A stretch of DNA of 51,203 nt from positions 1-51,203 of the forward strand of contig CAIOFF010000024.1 in NCBI GenBank assembly GCA_903857495.1. The letters are read 5' to 3'. The notes below the pieces were generated by a model. That model ran no database searches and had not been told where the DNA came from. It saw nothing but the letters and a program-made list of their open reading frames with translations. Below are positions 1 to 7,930 of this stretch, piece by piece (the first letter of the stretch is position 1; every line of letters begins with the position of its first letter). Origin of the DNA: an uncultured Holophagaceae bacterium. Its GTDB lineage: Bacteria > Acidobacteriota > Holophagae > Holophagales > Holophagaceae. Both the position numbers and the translations under genes were made by a program.

Positions 1-208
1 CTGCGCGAAGCGCAGGCCCATCTGTCGCAGCTTGTCCTTTCGATCAGCCGGTCCTGGCCGTCCGGAGAGGCGCTGCCGCTTGCCATCGCCGGGAGTGTGC
101 TTCAGGACCCTGTTTTCCGCCGAGGATTTCTGCAGACGCTGCGAAACTCCACCCGCCGGCCGATTCTCTTGGTGCCAAGGCCTGACAGTGCCTCAGTCGG
201 CCGCCTGA
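1..208 (+). CDS. 3' part of a BadF/NAGK-type sugar kinase-like gene (partial, end uncertain)
   Basis: Reading frame 1 enters from the left edge. Around nt 70-200 it encodes a stretch resembling the C-terminus of BadF/BadG/N-acetylglucosamine-kinase-type ATPases: LPLAIAGSVLQDP, then an Arg-rich helix, then PILLVPRPDSASVGRL, comparable to the family pattern 'LPvAlaGGvl..p..r..l' followed by 'P....vGAl'. The odd point is the end. Frame 1 has no stop until about 1540, deep inside antisense glcF, while tandem stops TGA-TAG lie in frame 2 at 206-211, just where the domain should finish. A one-base frameshift or a read-through C-terminus would explain this. The listed end is the frame-2 TGA and is a guess. 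Only about 65 residues are visible, so the family call is tentative. The gene converges on glcF. Confidence 0.35.
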   Translation, partial: CAKRRPICRSLSFRSAGPGRPERRCRLPSPGVCFRTLFSAEDFCRRCETPPAGRFSWCQGLTVPQSAA

Positions 209-1467
209 TAGGCCTCGTCGAGCATCTGGCTCAGGTGCCGGACCCTCAGGCCGAGGCCGTTGCTCCGGGAGCCGTAGTCCAGGTGCATCATGCAGGCCGG
301 ACACTCCGTGACCAGCACCTGGGCGCCGGTCTTGGCCACGTTCCCCATCTTCCGGTCGAGGACGCCCTTGGCCTCCGTGTGGTGACGGAAGGTGTAGCTG
401 CCTGCGGCGCCGCAGCACCAGTCGGCCTCGGGCAGCTCCTTGTAGGTCATGCCCGGGATCGCCTTCAGCAGCTTCCGGGGCTGGGCCGTGATCTTGGAGA
501 AGCGGTTGGAGAGGTGGCAGGGGTCGTGGTAGGTGACCGTACCAGCCAGGGCGCCCATGGCGGCGCCCGTGTCGGCGGCCACCAGGAACTCGCTGAAGCT
601 GCGCACCTTCTTGGCGAGGGCTTCGGCCTTCGGCGCGTAGTCCGGATCGTCCTTCAGCAGCTCCGCATACTCTTTCAGGAAAGAGCTGCAGCTCCCGCAC
701 TCGGAGACGATGGCATCGAAGCCCAGGGCCTCGGCCATGCGGTCCACGTTCTTGCGGGCGATGTCCCGGGCGGCGTCGAGGTCGCCGTAGGAGTGGGCGG
801 GACGGCCACAGCAGGTGTTGTTCAGCACCGTGGTCTCGCAGCCGTTCCGCGCCAGGACGCGCAGGGTGGCGGCCACCACCTCGGGATACTGGAAGCTGAG
901 GCCGCAGGAGACGAAGTAGCCCACCCGGTGGAGGACCTTCTCGGGCTTGGGAACCTGAGCATGTTCTCCGCGCAGGAAGGGGGGCGAGTCCATGGGCGGG
1001 AGGATCTGGATGGCGCTCTTCAGCTGCCTGCCCGCGGCGCCGCGGGTGACCTTCTGGGCCGCGGCGGCGAAGCCGTGGCGCTTGGCCCAGAGCGCCATGC
1101 GGCCGGCGCTCTCGAGCTTGCCGCTGTCCGAGAGGATCTTCCGGAAGAGCAGCTTCCGCCAGGCTGGCTGGCCGTGGCGCTTAAGGTATGCGTGGCGCAT
1201 GGCCGTGACGATCACATCGGTCTTGATGCCAGGGAAGCAGTGGGCCGTGCAGCCCCGGCAGAGGAGGCAGTCCTCCAGGGCGTCGATCACCTCGGGGCCA
1301 AGCTCCATGCTCCCGAGGATGAGGCTGCGGGCGATGGACTGGCGGCCCCGGGCCAGGGAGTGTTCCTCGCCGCTGACCCGGAAGACTGGACAGCCCGCCT
1401 GGCAGAAGCCGCAGCGGTTGCACTGGGCGATGGTGTCGAAGAGGGGAAGCAGTTCAGGGGTCGCCAT
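193..1467 (-). CDS. glcF: Glycolate oxidase iron-sulfur subunit GlcF
   Basis: 424 aa, the usual length for GlcF. The N-terminus carries two ferredoxin-type [4Fe-4S] motifs, CNRCGFCQAGCP (about residue 15) and CLLCRGCTAHCFP (about residue 67). The C-terminal half has the two cysteine-rich CCG domains of the GlpC/HdrB/LldE/GlcF superfamily (NNTCCGRPAHSYGD and DWCCGAAGSY, with a DPCHLSN segment between them). In the family this subunit passes electrons from the FAD subunits to the quinone pool at the inner face of the membrane. It is the last gene of glcDEF, 13 nt after glcE. The start is the ATG beginning MATPELLPLF, which places the first cluster motif correctly. A role in D-lactate or another 2-hydroxyacid oxidation cannot be excluded from sequence. 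Confidence 0.93.
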   Translation of the reverse strand: MATPELLPLFDTIAQCNRCGFCQAGCPVFRVSGEEHSLARGRQSIARSLILGSMELGPEVIDALEDCLLCRGCTAHCFPGIKTDVIVTAMRHAYLKRHGQPAWRKLLFRKILSDSGKLESAGRMALWAKRHGFAAAAQKVTRGAAGRQLKSAIQILPPMDSPPFLRGEHAQVPKPEKVLHRVGYFVSCGLSFQYPEVVAATLRVLARNGCETTVLNNTCCGRPAHSYGDLDAARDIARKNVDRMAEALGFDAIVSECGSCSSFLKEYAELLKDDPDYAPKAEALAKKVRSFSEFLVAADTGAAMGALAGTVTYHDPCHLSNRFSKITAQPRKLLKAIPGMTYKELPEADWCCGAAGSYTFRHHTEAKGVLDRKMGNVAKTGAQVLVTECPACMMHLDYGSRSNGLGLRVRHLSQMLDEAYQAAD

Positions 1468-1480
1468 GGGTGCCTCGCGC

Positions 1481-2839
1481 TCACATTCCGCCCAGGAAAC
1501 GCCCCGGGCTGCAGAGGTCCTGGGGGTCGAACTCGGTCTTGATGCGCCGCATGGTGGCGAAGCTGGAACCGGGCTTGCCCCAGGCTTCCACCCGGGCCTT
1601 GAACCGGGGCGGCGCCTGCAGCAGGACCAGGCTTCCGCCGACGCCCACGGCCTCTTCCCGGAGGGCCTCGGTGACGGCGGCCAGGCCCGCCAGGGCTCCC
1701 GCCTCGGTGAGGTCGTCTCCCGGCAGCAGGGCGGCATACACGAGGCCGCTGCCCGCGTGGGCGGTGACGGTGGCGGCCAGGCCCTGGGCCGCGGCCCGGG
1801 TCCGCGCCAAGGCCAGCATATCGGCGGTCCGGGCGATGGGCACGGCCAGCTGGCAGACCACCCGCCGGGGATCGGGGGCGGCTCCGCCCTGGACGTTGGT
1901 GATGGCGGTCCAGGCCTCGTCAGATTCGGCCTCCCGGAAGGTCTTGGCGTGCCCTCCCAGGCTGGCCACCATGGCCTCCAGGTCCCGCACTTGCCGGTCC
2001 ACCGTGGACTGGCTGCCAGAGAAGCCCGCCACCAGGGCAAAGGTGCCGCGGGAGTCCAGGCCCAGCACCGGCTGCAGCAGGTCCGCCGCGGCGGGGTCCA
2101 GCAGCTCCAGGGCCTCGGGCAGCAGGAACGACGCCTGCACTTCCGCCAGGACCACCGCGGCCTCGGTGAAACCCGTGAAGGCACCCAGCACCGTGGCCCG
2201 GCACACGGGCATGGGCAGCAGCTTCACGGTGACCTCGGTGATGATGCCGAGGGTCCCGAAGCTCTGGATGAAGAGCTTGTTCATGTCATAGCCGGAAACG
2301 TTCTTGATGACCCGGCCACCACAGTGGATGCGGGTGCCGTCCGGCAGCACCACCCGCAGGCCGAGCACCCAGTCCCGGGCTGTGCCGTGGAGCAGGCGGC
2401 AGGGGCCGCTCTGGTTCGCGGCCACCAGCCCCCCCATAGTGACCCGGTCTGCGTCCGGCGGATCCAGGGGCAGCCGCTCCTGCCGCTCGGCCACGAGGGC
2501 CTGGAGGCGGCCCAGGGGCATGCCGGCCTCCACGGTGATGCAGAGGTTGTCGGGATCGAACTCCACCACCCGGTCCAGGCGCTCGAGGCTGACGACGACA
2601 TCCAGCCGCCGGGGCGGATTGCCCATGGCCATGGCGGTGCCGCCGCCCCAGGGCACCAGGGCGGCGCGAGCCTCGGCGCAGGCGGCGACAACCTCGGAGA
2701 CCTCGTGCTGGGTGCCCGGACGCACCACCAGCGCGGGGACCATGCCATCGACGGCGTAGGCGGCGCCGTCCGCCGTGAGGTTGTCCCCTCCCACCAGGGC
2801 CGCCAGTCGCTCCCGGAGGACCGCGACGTCACTGGGCAT
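1481..2839 (-). CDS. glcE: Glycolate oxidase FAD-binding subunit GlcE
   Basis: 452 aa. Contains the PCMH/FAD-binding type 4 fold: ALVVRPGTQHEVSEVV, VPWGGGTAMAMGNPP (pyrophosphate-binding Gly-rich loop), then DRVTMGGLVAANQSGP and VIKNVSGYDMNKLFIQSFGT, which are characteristic of GlcE rather than GlcD. GlcE is a shortened paralogue of GlcD and an essential part of the GlcDEF complex. The first 11 nt of the gene overlap the end of glcD and it ends 13 nt before glcF, so translation is probably coupled. It is somewhat longer than the ~350-aa E. coli GlcE; the extra length is in the C-terminal oxidase domain, which ends FDPQDLCSPGRF, a typical closing motif of the family. Confidence 0.92.
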   Translation of the reverse strand: MPSDVAVLRERLAALVGGDNLTADGAAYAVDGMVPALVVRPGTQHEVSEVVAACAEARAALVPWGGGTAMAMGNPPRRLDVVVSLERLDRVVEFDPDNLCITVEAGMPLGRLQALVAERQERLPLDPPDADRVTMGGLVAANQSGPCRLLHGTARDWVLGLRVVLPDGTRIHCGGRVIKNVSGYDMNKLFIQSFGTLGIITEVTVKLLPMPVCRATVLGAFTGFTEAAVVLAEVQASFLLPEALELLDPAAADLLQPVLGLDSRGTFALVAGFSGSQSTVDRQVRDLEAMVASLGGHAKTFREAESDEAWTAITNVQGGAAPDPRRVVCQLAVPIARTADMLALARTRAAAQGLAATVTAHAGSGLVYAALLPGDDLTEAGALAGLAAVTEALREEAVGVGGSLVLLQAPPRFKARVEAWGKPGSSFATMRRIKTEFDPQDLCSPGRFLGGM

Positions 2840-4229
2840 GGGACACCTCCTGCGCGGCGGGGAAGATCTTCCCAGGGTTGGCGAGATCCGCCGGATCGAA
2901 GGCCCGCTTCACCTTCAGCTGGGCCTGGATGTCCTCGGCGCTGAGGATCAGGTGCATGGCGTCCATCTTCTCGAGGCCGACGCCATGTTCTCCGCTGATG
3001 GTGCCGCCCAGCTGCACACAGAGCTCCAGGATCTCCATGCCCGCCTTCATGACCCGCGCCTTCTGCTCGGCATCCCGCCAGTCGAAGAGGATCAGCGGGT
3101 GCAGGTTGCCGTCGCCGGCGTGGAAGACGTTGGGGATCTTCAGGTCGTACTTCTCGCCCACCTCGGCGACCTTCTTCAGCACCAGCGGCAGGGTTGTGCG
3201 GGGCACGGTGCCGTCGCACACCAAGTAGCTCGGCGTGATGCGCGCCACGGCCCCGAAGGCGCCGCGCCGGCCCGCCCAGAGCAGGGCCCGCTCGGCCTCG
3301 TCCTTGGCGACCCGCACCTCGCGCGCGCCGTGCTCCATGCAGAGGCGCACGATGGCCTCGGTCTGCTCTTCCAGGTCATCCTTGAGGCCATCCACCTCGA
3401 TGATCAGCACCGTGGCGCAGTCCAGGGGCAGGCCGCAGGCGAGGGACTTCTCCACGGCGTGGATCACCAGCTGATCCATCATCTCCAGGGTCGCGGGCAC
3501 CATGCCTGCGGCCACGATGGCCGACACGGTCTCGCTGCCCTTCTCGATGCTGTCGTAGATGGCCAGCATGGTCTTGACGCCTTCGGCCTGGCGGACGATG
3601 CGGACCACCACCTCGGTGCACACGCCGAAGGTGCCCTCGCTGCCCACAAAGACGCCCGTGAGGTCGTAGCCCGGCGTGTCCGGCGCCATCCCGCCAAGCT
3701 CCACGACCTCGCCATCCGACAGCACCACGGTCAGGCCCACCACGTGGTTGGTGGTGACGCCGTACTTGAAGCAGTGGGGTCCGCCGGAGTTCTCCGCCAC
3801 GTTGCCGCCCAGCGTCGCGGCCTTCTGGCTGGCGGGATCCGGCAGGTACTGATACCCCAGCGGCGCCAGGGCCTGGCCCAGCTCCAGGTTGAACATGCCC
3901 GGCTGGACCCGGGCCCGCAGGCTGCCCTTGTCCACCTCCAGCAGGCGGTTCATGCGGATCATCTCCAGCACCACGCCGCCCTTGAAGGGGATGGTGCCGC
4001 CGCTGAGGTTCGTGCCGCCGCCGCGGGGGACGGAGGGCACGCCGTGGGCGTGGCAGAGCTTGAGGACGCGGGAGACCTCCTCGGTGGAGTGGACGAAGAC
4101 CACCGCATCGGGGCGGCGCTCCTCGAGGTAGGCGTCGTATTGGTACAGTTGGAGGTGCACGTCGGAATCAATGACGTTGGCTTCCCCGACGACCCGCCGC
4201 AGTTCCTGGACAAGGACCTTGTTTGACAT
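2829..4229 (-). CDS. glcD: Glycolate oxidase FAD-linked catalytic subunit GlcD
   Basis: 466 aa from the ATG at 4229. In-frame codons extend further upstream, but the chosen start gives MSNKVLVQELRRVVGE, is preceded by a purine-rich GAGAGCAG, and fits GlcD homologues. It shows the FAD-binding loop SVPRGGGTNLSGGTIP, the segment QKAATLGGNVAENSGGPHC, and the C-terminal oxidase elements PNVFHAGDGNLHPLILFD and GGTISGEHGVGLEK, which hold the conserved His/Glu active-site residues of the family. It oxidises glycolate (or D-lactate) to the 2-oxoacid in the cytoplasm and passes electrons on through GlcE/GlcF. First gene of the operon; its promoter should lie in the 244-nt divergent gap shared with ruvA. 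Confidence 0.93.
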   Translation of the reverse strand: MSNKVLVQELRRVVGEANVIDSDVHLQLYQYDAYLEERRPDAVVFVHSTEEVSRVLKLCHAHGVPSVPRGGGTNLSGGTIPFKGGVVLEMIRMNRLLEVDKGSLRARVQPGMFNLELGQALAPLGYQYLPDPASQKAATLGGNVAENSGGPHCFKYGVTTNHVVGLTVVLSDGEVVELGGMAPDTPGYDLTGVFVGSEGTFGVCTEVVVRIVRQAEGVKTMLAIYDSIEKGSETVSAIVAAGMVPATLEMMDQLVIHAVEKSLACGLPLDCATVLIIEVDGLKDDLEEQTEAIVRLCMEHGAREVRVAKDEAERALLWAGRRGAFGAVARITPSYLVCDGTVPRTTLPLVLKKVAEVGEKYDLKIPNVFHAGDGNLHPLILFDWRDAEQKARVMKAGMEILELCVQLGGTISGEHGVGLEKMDAMHLILSAEDIQAQLKVKRAFDPADLANPGKIFPAAQEVSHAQ

Positions 4230-4473
4230 GGTCTGCTCTCGGTTGTTGGTGGTGGAAAACGTGAGCCATCGTAGCAACAGGCACCAGGGAACCCTAGGAT
4301 TCGCGCCACCGAGAGCGGAACCTTGACCGAAATCACTACCCATATATCCGAAATGATGGCGCCACAAGGATTAGGCTTCGAGCCCAGCGCTGGGATGGCC
4401 CTGTGATCCCATGGTCAGGGGCGCTCCGACGAGGTGTCCCTGCCCCGCTCCGCGCTTCCGGTATCCTCAAAAC
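4230..4473. promoter_or_regulatory. Divergent intergenic region glcD / ruvA
   Basis: This 244-nt gap must hold the promoters of both divergent units. Visible elements are an AT-richer core with a TTGACC hexamer (4346-4351 region) followed by CCATATATCC at poor spacing, a perfect 12-nt palindrome CCCAGCGCTGGG at 4383-4394, and a GGGAT/ATCCC inverted pair at 4392-4410. The palindrome could be an operator, but nothing in the sequence ties it to a regulator. No gene is visible here. Confidence 0.3.
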
Positions 4474-5061
4474 ATGATCGGACGCCTGCGCGGAGAGCTC
4501 CTCCAGAAACTGCCCAACCTCGCCCTCGTGGAGTGCGGCGGCGTAGGCTATGCGGCCGCCATCAGCCTCTCCACCTACGGCCTGCTCCCGGAGCCCGGCG
4601 CCCAGGTGATCCTGCACACGGAGCTGCTGGTGCGGGAGAACGACATCTCGCTGCTGGGCTTCGCCATCCCCCAGGAGCGGGAGCTCTACCGGCTGCTGGT
4701 CAAGGTGGACGGCGTGGGCCCGAAGCTGGCTCTGGCCGCGCTGGGCTCCCTGTCCTTGGATGACCTGGTGCTCGCCATCCGGGGCCGCGATGTGCGGACG
4801 CTCACCCGCATTCCCGGCGTAGGCAAGAAGACCGCCGAGAAGATGTGCTTCGAGCTGTCCGAGAAGCTGGGCGGCCTCTCGGGCCTGGATGGGCTCTCGG
4901 GCCTGGCCTCGGAGGATCCCTGGGAGGAGAGCCTGCGCTCGGCCCTTACCAACCTCGGCTTCCGGGAGGATGCGGTGCTGCCGATCGTCGCCAGTCTCCG
5001 GGCCTCAAAACCCCCCCTGGCCGAGGCCCTCCGCCAGGCCCTGAAAGCCCTCCAGCGATGA
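4474..5061 (+). CDS. ruvA: Holliday junction branch migration protein RuvA
   Basis: 195 aa, normal RuvA length. Domain I (OB fold) begins MIGRLRGELLQK and includes LVRENDISLLGF. Domain II carries the two helix-hairpin-helix motifs KVDGVGPKLALAAL and RIPGVGKKTAEKMC. A flexible Gly/Leu/Ser linker (GLSGLDGLSGL) leads to the C-terminal RuvB-binding helix bundle. RuvA tetramers bind four-way DNA junctions and load RuvB. The ATG at 4474 gives the invariant MIxxLxG start. RuvB and RuvC are not in this window. The stop overlaps the start of the next gene (ATGA), so the two are translationally coupled. Confidence 0.96.
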   Translation: MIGRLRGELLQKLPNLALVECGGVGYAAAISLSTYGLLPEPGAQVILHTELLVRENDISLLGFAIPQERELYRLLVKVDGVGPKLALAALGSLSLDDLVLAIRGRDVRTLTRIPGVGKKTAEKMCFELSEKLGGLSGLDGLSGLASEDPWEESLRSALTNLGFREDAVLPIVASLRASKPPLAEALRQALKALQR

Positions 5062-5987
5062 GCATCCGGATCCTGTCCACCTCCCCCTTCACGGGACCGG
5101 CCCTGGCTGCCCTTGGCGCGAGCTACCCCGAGCTGCTCGTCGCCCCCTACCGGTCGGCGGCCTGGGAGGCGGCCCTGCCTGAGGCCGAGGCTCTGGCGGT
5201 CATCGTGTCGGAGCCCATCACCGTGGCAGACCTGGACCGGGCCCCGCGGCTGAAGGTCCTCGGCACCTGCTCCGTGGGTGTGAACCACCTGCCCCTCCAG
5301 GCCTGCGAGGCCCGGGGCATCGCCGTAGTGAGCACCCCGGGCGTGCTCACGGATGCCACGGCGGACCTGGCGCTGACGCTGCTCCTGGCCCTCACGCGGC
5401 GGGTGGCGGAGGGGGAGCGCATGGTGCGGACGGGCAGCTGGACCGGCTGGGCTCCCGATCAGCTGCTGGGTCCCGGACTGCCCGGCAAGGTCTGCGGCAT
5501 CCTCGGCAGCGGCCCCATCGGCCAAACCTTCGCCCGGCGCATCCAGGCCCTCGGCATGCAGCCCCTGTTCTGGGACCGGTCGGGCGCAGGCGGCGAGGTG
5601 GACTTCGGTACGGGCCGGGCACCACGCCTGCCGCTCGAGGAGCTGCTGCCCCGGAGCACCTTCCTATCGCTCCACTGCCCCCTCTCCGACCAGACCCGCG
5701 GCCTGCTGGATCGCGCCGCCCTAGAGCGCCTGCCCGCGGGCGCCGTGATCATCAACACCGCCCGGGGCGGCATCCTGGACGAGAACGCCGCCATCGACCT
5801 GCTGCACTCCGGCCACCTGGGTGGTGCCGGCATGGATGTCTACGAGGGTGAGCCGAACCTCAATCCCCGCTGGCTCCAGGCGCCCCGCACGGTCCTGCTG
5901 CCGCACCTCGGCTCCGGCACCGTGGAGACCCGGGACGCCATGGCCCGCCTGCTCTGCGAGGGCATTGCCCGCGCCCTGGGCGCCTGA
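5058..5987 (+). CDS. D-2-hydroxyacid dehydrogenase (glyoxylate/hydroxypyruvate reductase-like)
   Basis: 309 aa. Two-domain NAD(P)-dependent D-2-hydroxyacid dehydrogenase. The Rossmann motif is GILGSGPIGQTFARR (about residue 150), followed by LSLHCPLSDQTRGLLD, INTARGGILDE (substrate-binding Arg), DVYEGEP (Glu of the relay) and LLPHLGSGT (catalytic His). Members reduce glyoxylate, hydroxypyruvate, pyruvate or phosphohydroxypyruvate; the substrate cannot be read from sequence. The absence of an ACT domain argues against SerA. Divergent proximity to glcDEF makes glyoxylate a reasonable guess, since GlcDEF produces glyoxylate, but the physical operon is with ruvA (4-nt overlap). The nucleotide-binding loop (GSGPIG) would accept either NADH or NADPH. 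Confidence 0.85.
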   Translation: MSIRILSTSPFTGPALAALGASYPELLVAPYRSAAWEAALPEAEALAVIVSEPITVADLDRAPRLKVLGTCSVGVNHLPLQACEARGIAVVSTPGVLTDATADLALTLLLALTRRVAEGERMVRTGSWTGWAPDQLLGPGLPGKVCGILGSGPIGQTFARRIQALGMQPLFWDRSGAGGEVDFGTGRAPRLPLEELLPRSTFLSLHCPLSDQTRGLLDRAALERLPAGAVIINTARGGILDENAAIDLLHSGHLGGAGMDVYEGEPNLNPRWLQAPRTVLLPHLGSGTVETRDAMARLLCEGIARALGA

Positions 5988-6059
5988 AGCCGAACTCACG
6001 CACCAGAAATTCTTCCCCCGCTCCCAGGTGCTACCCTGGACTCCCTCACGAGGCATCCC

Positions 6060-7595
6060 ATGGCACGCCCCTGGTTAAAGCTGCTAGATCCCGGACTGAC
6101 CGCGCTGAAGAGCGCGGCCACCACCTCCTTCGAAGACCGCCTCGGCCTCGCCCGCGCCCTCAATGGCCGTGCCCGCCACGAGGAGGCCCGGGAGATCCTC
6201 GATCAGCTGCTGGCGGAGGATCGCTCCCACGCGGACGCCTGGTTCGAGCGCCTGCTCTGCTTCAGCGACCACGATGGCGGCGAAGAAGGACCGGAGCTGC
6301 TGGGCCAGCTGGAATCGCTCCGTGACGAGCACCCCACCGAGGGGGGCCACCTCCGCAACCTGGGCTACCTCCGCCTGCTCCTGCAGGATCCGGACGGTGC
6401 CGAGCACGCGCTGCGTCAGGCCCTTGTTCTCAACGGCCAGGATCCCAAGGCCCTCGAGCTGGCGGGGCTGGTGCAGCTGCACCTCAACCAGCCGGCGGAC
6501 GCCAAGGCCTGGCTGCTGAAGGCCCTCAGCCTCAGTCCCCGGGATCCCCGCACCCTGCGCCTCCTGGCCATCGCCATGGAGCAGCTGGGCGATCTGGCGG
6601 GCGCCGAGGTCCAGCTGGTGGCCGCCCTGCAGGCCCAGGATGCTTACTACTGGGGCTGGCACGCCCTGGGCGAGTTGCTCCTCCACCGCGGCGAGCTGGC
6701 CGAAGGGCTGCGCTGCATCCAGCGGGCCCGCAGCCTGCACGTCACCGATCCGGCCAGCTACTTCATCCTGGCGGAGATCTTCAGCGAGCAGGGCCACCTG
6801 GAGCTGGCGCAGGGGCAGCTGCACACCCTCATGCTGCTGGCACCGGCCGCGCCGGTGCTGGCCGAGGCCCAGGCCCTGCTGGGCGAGCTGAAGCGCGACA
6901 TGGGCGACCGGGACGGCGCCGTGTCCTACTTCACGCTGGCCGCCGAGACCGATCCCGACGCCTCGAACCCCTGGGCCGCCCTGGGCGACATGGCCCGCGA
7001 GGAGAGCCGCTGGGACGACGCCCTGCGCTGCTACCGCGAAGCCCTCGTGCGCGAACCGGACGCGGCGGACCTCCAGGTCCAGCTCGGGTATGTGCTGGTG
7101 GAGCTGCGTCAGGGTCCCGCCGCCGAGCAGGCCTTCCTGCAGGCCCTCGAGATGGACCCGGGCGAGTACAGCGCCTACCTGGGCCTGTCCGAGGTCTACC
7201 GCTTCGCCAACCGCCGGGAAGACCAGCTGAGCATGGTGGCTCAGGCCATGGCCCTGGCCCCGGAGGATGCGGACGTCTGGAACGCCAAGGGCGTCGCCCT
7301 GGAGGGCAGCAAGGAGCTGCAGGAAGCCACCGAGGCCTACGTGATGGCCCTCACCATCGAGCCCCACCACCGCAAGGCTGCCAACAACCTCGGCTTCGTG
7401 CTCCAGAAGCGCATGGAGCATGGCGAGCCGGAGCTGCGCCCCCGTGCGGTGGAGGCCTGGAAGCAGCGGCTCTTCATCTGCCGGGATGAAGGGCAGAGCC
7501 TCAAGATGGCCATGGAGCACCTGGCCCAGCTGGGCGTCGGGGAAGACACCATCCGCGAGTGGCTCCGCCCGGAATACATGGAAGCTGAAGCCTGA
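6060..7595 (+). CDS. Tetratricopeptide repeat (TPR) protein
   Basis: 511 aa made almost entirely of TPR units, recognisable by recurrent helices with W/L-G-Y/L-A patterns: GHLRNLGYLRLLLQDPDGAEHA, PWAALGDMAREESRWDDALRCY, DVWNAKGVALEGSKELQEATEAY, AANNLGFVLQKRMEHGE. Roughly twelve repeats are present. No signal peptide or transmembrane segment is seen, so it is probably a cytoplasmic scaffold for protein-protein contacts. It starts 72 nt after the dehydrogenase, behind a GAGG ribosome-binding site. The specific partner cannot be inferred; no enzymatic domain is attached. Confidence 0.85.
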   Translation: MARPWLKLLDPGLTALKSAATTSFEDRLGLARALNGRARHEEAREILDQLLAEDRSHADAWFERLLCFSDHDGGEEGPELLGQLESLRDEHPTEGGHLRNLGYLRLLLQDPDGAEHALRQALVLNGQDPKALELAGLVQLHLNQPADAKAWLLKALSLSPRDPRTLRLLAIAMEQLGDLAGAEVQLVAALQAQDAYYWGWHALGELLLHRGELAEGLRCIQRARSLHVTDPASYFILAEIFSEQGHLELAQGQLHTLMLLAPAAPVLAEAQALLGELKRDMGDRDGAVSYFTLAAETDPDASNPWAALGDMAREESRWDDALRCYREALVREPDAADLQVQLGYVLVELRQGPAAEQAFLQALEMDPGEYSAYLGLSEVYRFANRREDQLSMVAQAMALAPEDADVWNAKGVALEGSKELQEATEAYVMALTIEPHHRKAANNLGFVLQKRMEHGEPELRPRAVEAWKQRLFICRDEGQSLKMAMEHLAQLGVGEDTIREWLRPEYMEAEA

Positions 7596-7930
7596 TCCCA
7601 TCAGTCACAGTCTCGTCACCCAACCGTCTCCCGGCGTTTCCAAGCGGGCCTTTGGCCGGTGTGGAAAAGCCTGCGGATTTGCCTGGTACGAGAACTCTAA
7701 ACCTTGTCTAGATATGGATTTCCAGGTGTGAAATGGGCAAAATCGCCTGATTATAAATACAATAATATCAATATTTATATTGATACTAATCGCAGGATTT
7801 GAACCAGCGTCGAGAAATCGGGTTTTCCACATTCTTCGCTTTCTTTCGCCTGGACGAGGCGAAAGCCCCTTAATCACCGTTCAGCGAGGCGAAAACAGGC
7901 CCGTCAACCCTTTTTTGTTACACACAAGTA
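7596..7930. other. AT-rich intergenic island with palindromes
   Basis: 335 nt between convergent TPR and smc genes, clearly richer in A+T than its surroundings, with no supportable gene. It contains a perfect 20-nt palindrome TATCAATAT-TT-ATATTGATA (7766-7785), an 11-mer GGATTTGAACC (7795-7805) whose complement GGTTCAAATCC looks like a tRNA T-arm, a perfect 8-bp hairpin CTTTCGCC/GGCGAAAG with a 7-nt loop (7843-7865), and a second copy of CGAGGCGAAA 30 nt further on (7855-7864 and 7885-7894). No complete tRNA can be folded around the T-arm-like 11-mer. The compositional shift suggests an acquired or decayed segment. Confidence 0.5.
7843..7865. repeat. Perfect 8-bp stem-loop in the TPR/smc gap
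   Basis: CTTTCGCC (7843-7850), loop TGGACGA, GGCGAAAG (7858-7865). It sits between two convergent genes, where a terminator is expected, but neither strand has a convincing U-tract after the stem, so a terminator role is only possible. Confidence 0.4.

Noticed and set aside
97-1542. Long plus-strand open frame across glcF
   Set aside because: It is antisense to a clear GlcF with all cysteine motifs. Its translation is low-complexity Gly/Ala/Arg/Gln/His-rich, typical of GC-rich antisense frames. Only its first ~60 codons (before glcF) show a plausible family match.
7795-7805. tRNA gene suggested by GGTTCAAATCC on the minus strand
   Set aside because: Only a T-arm-like 11-mer is present. No acceptor stem, anticodon arm or D-arm can be built around it, and the T-stem has a mismatch.
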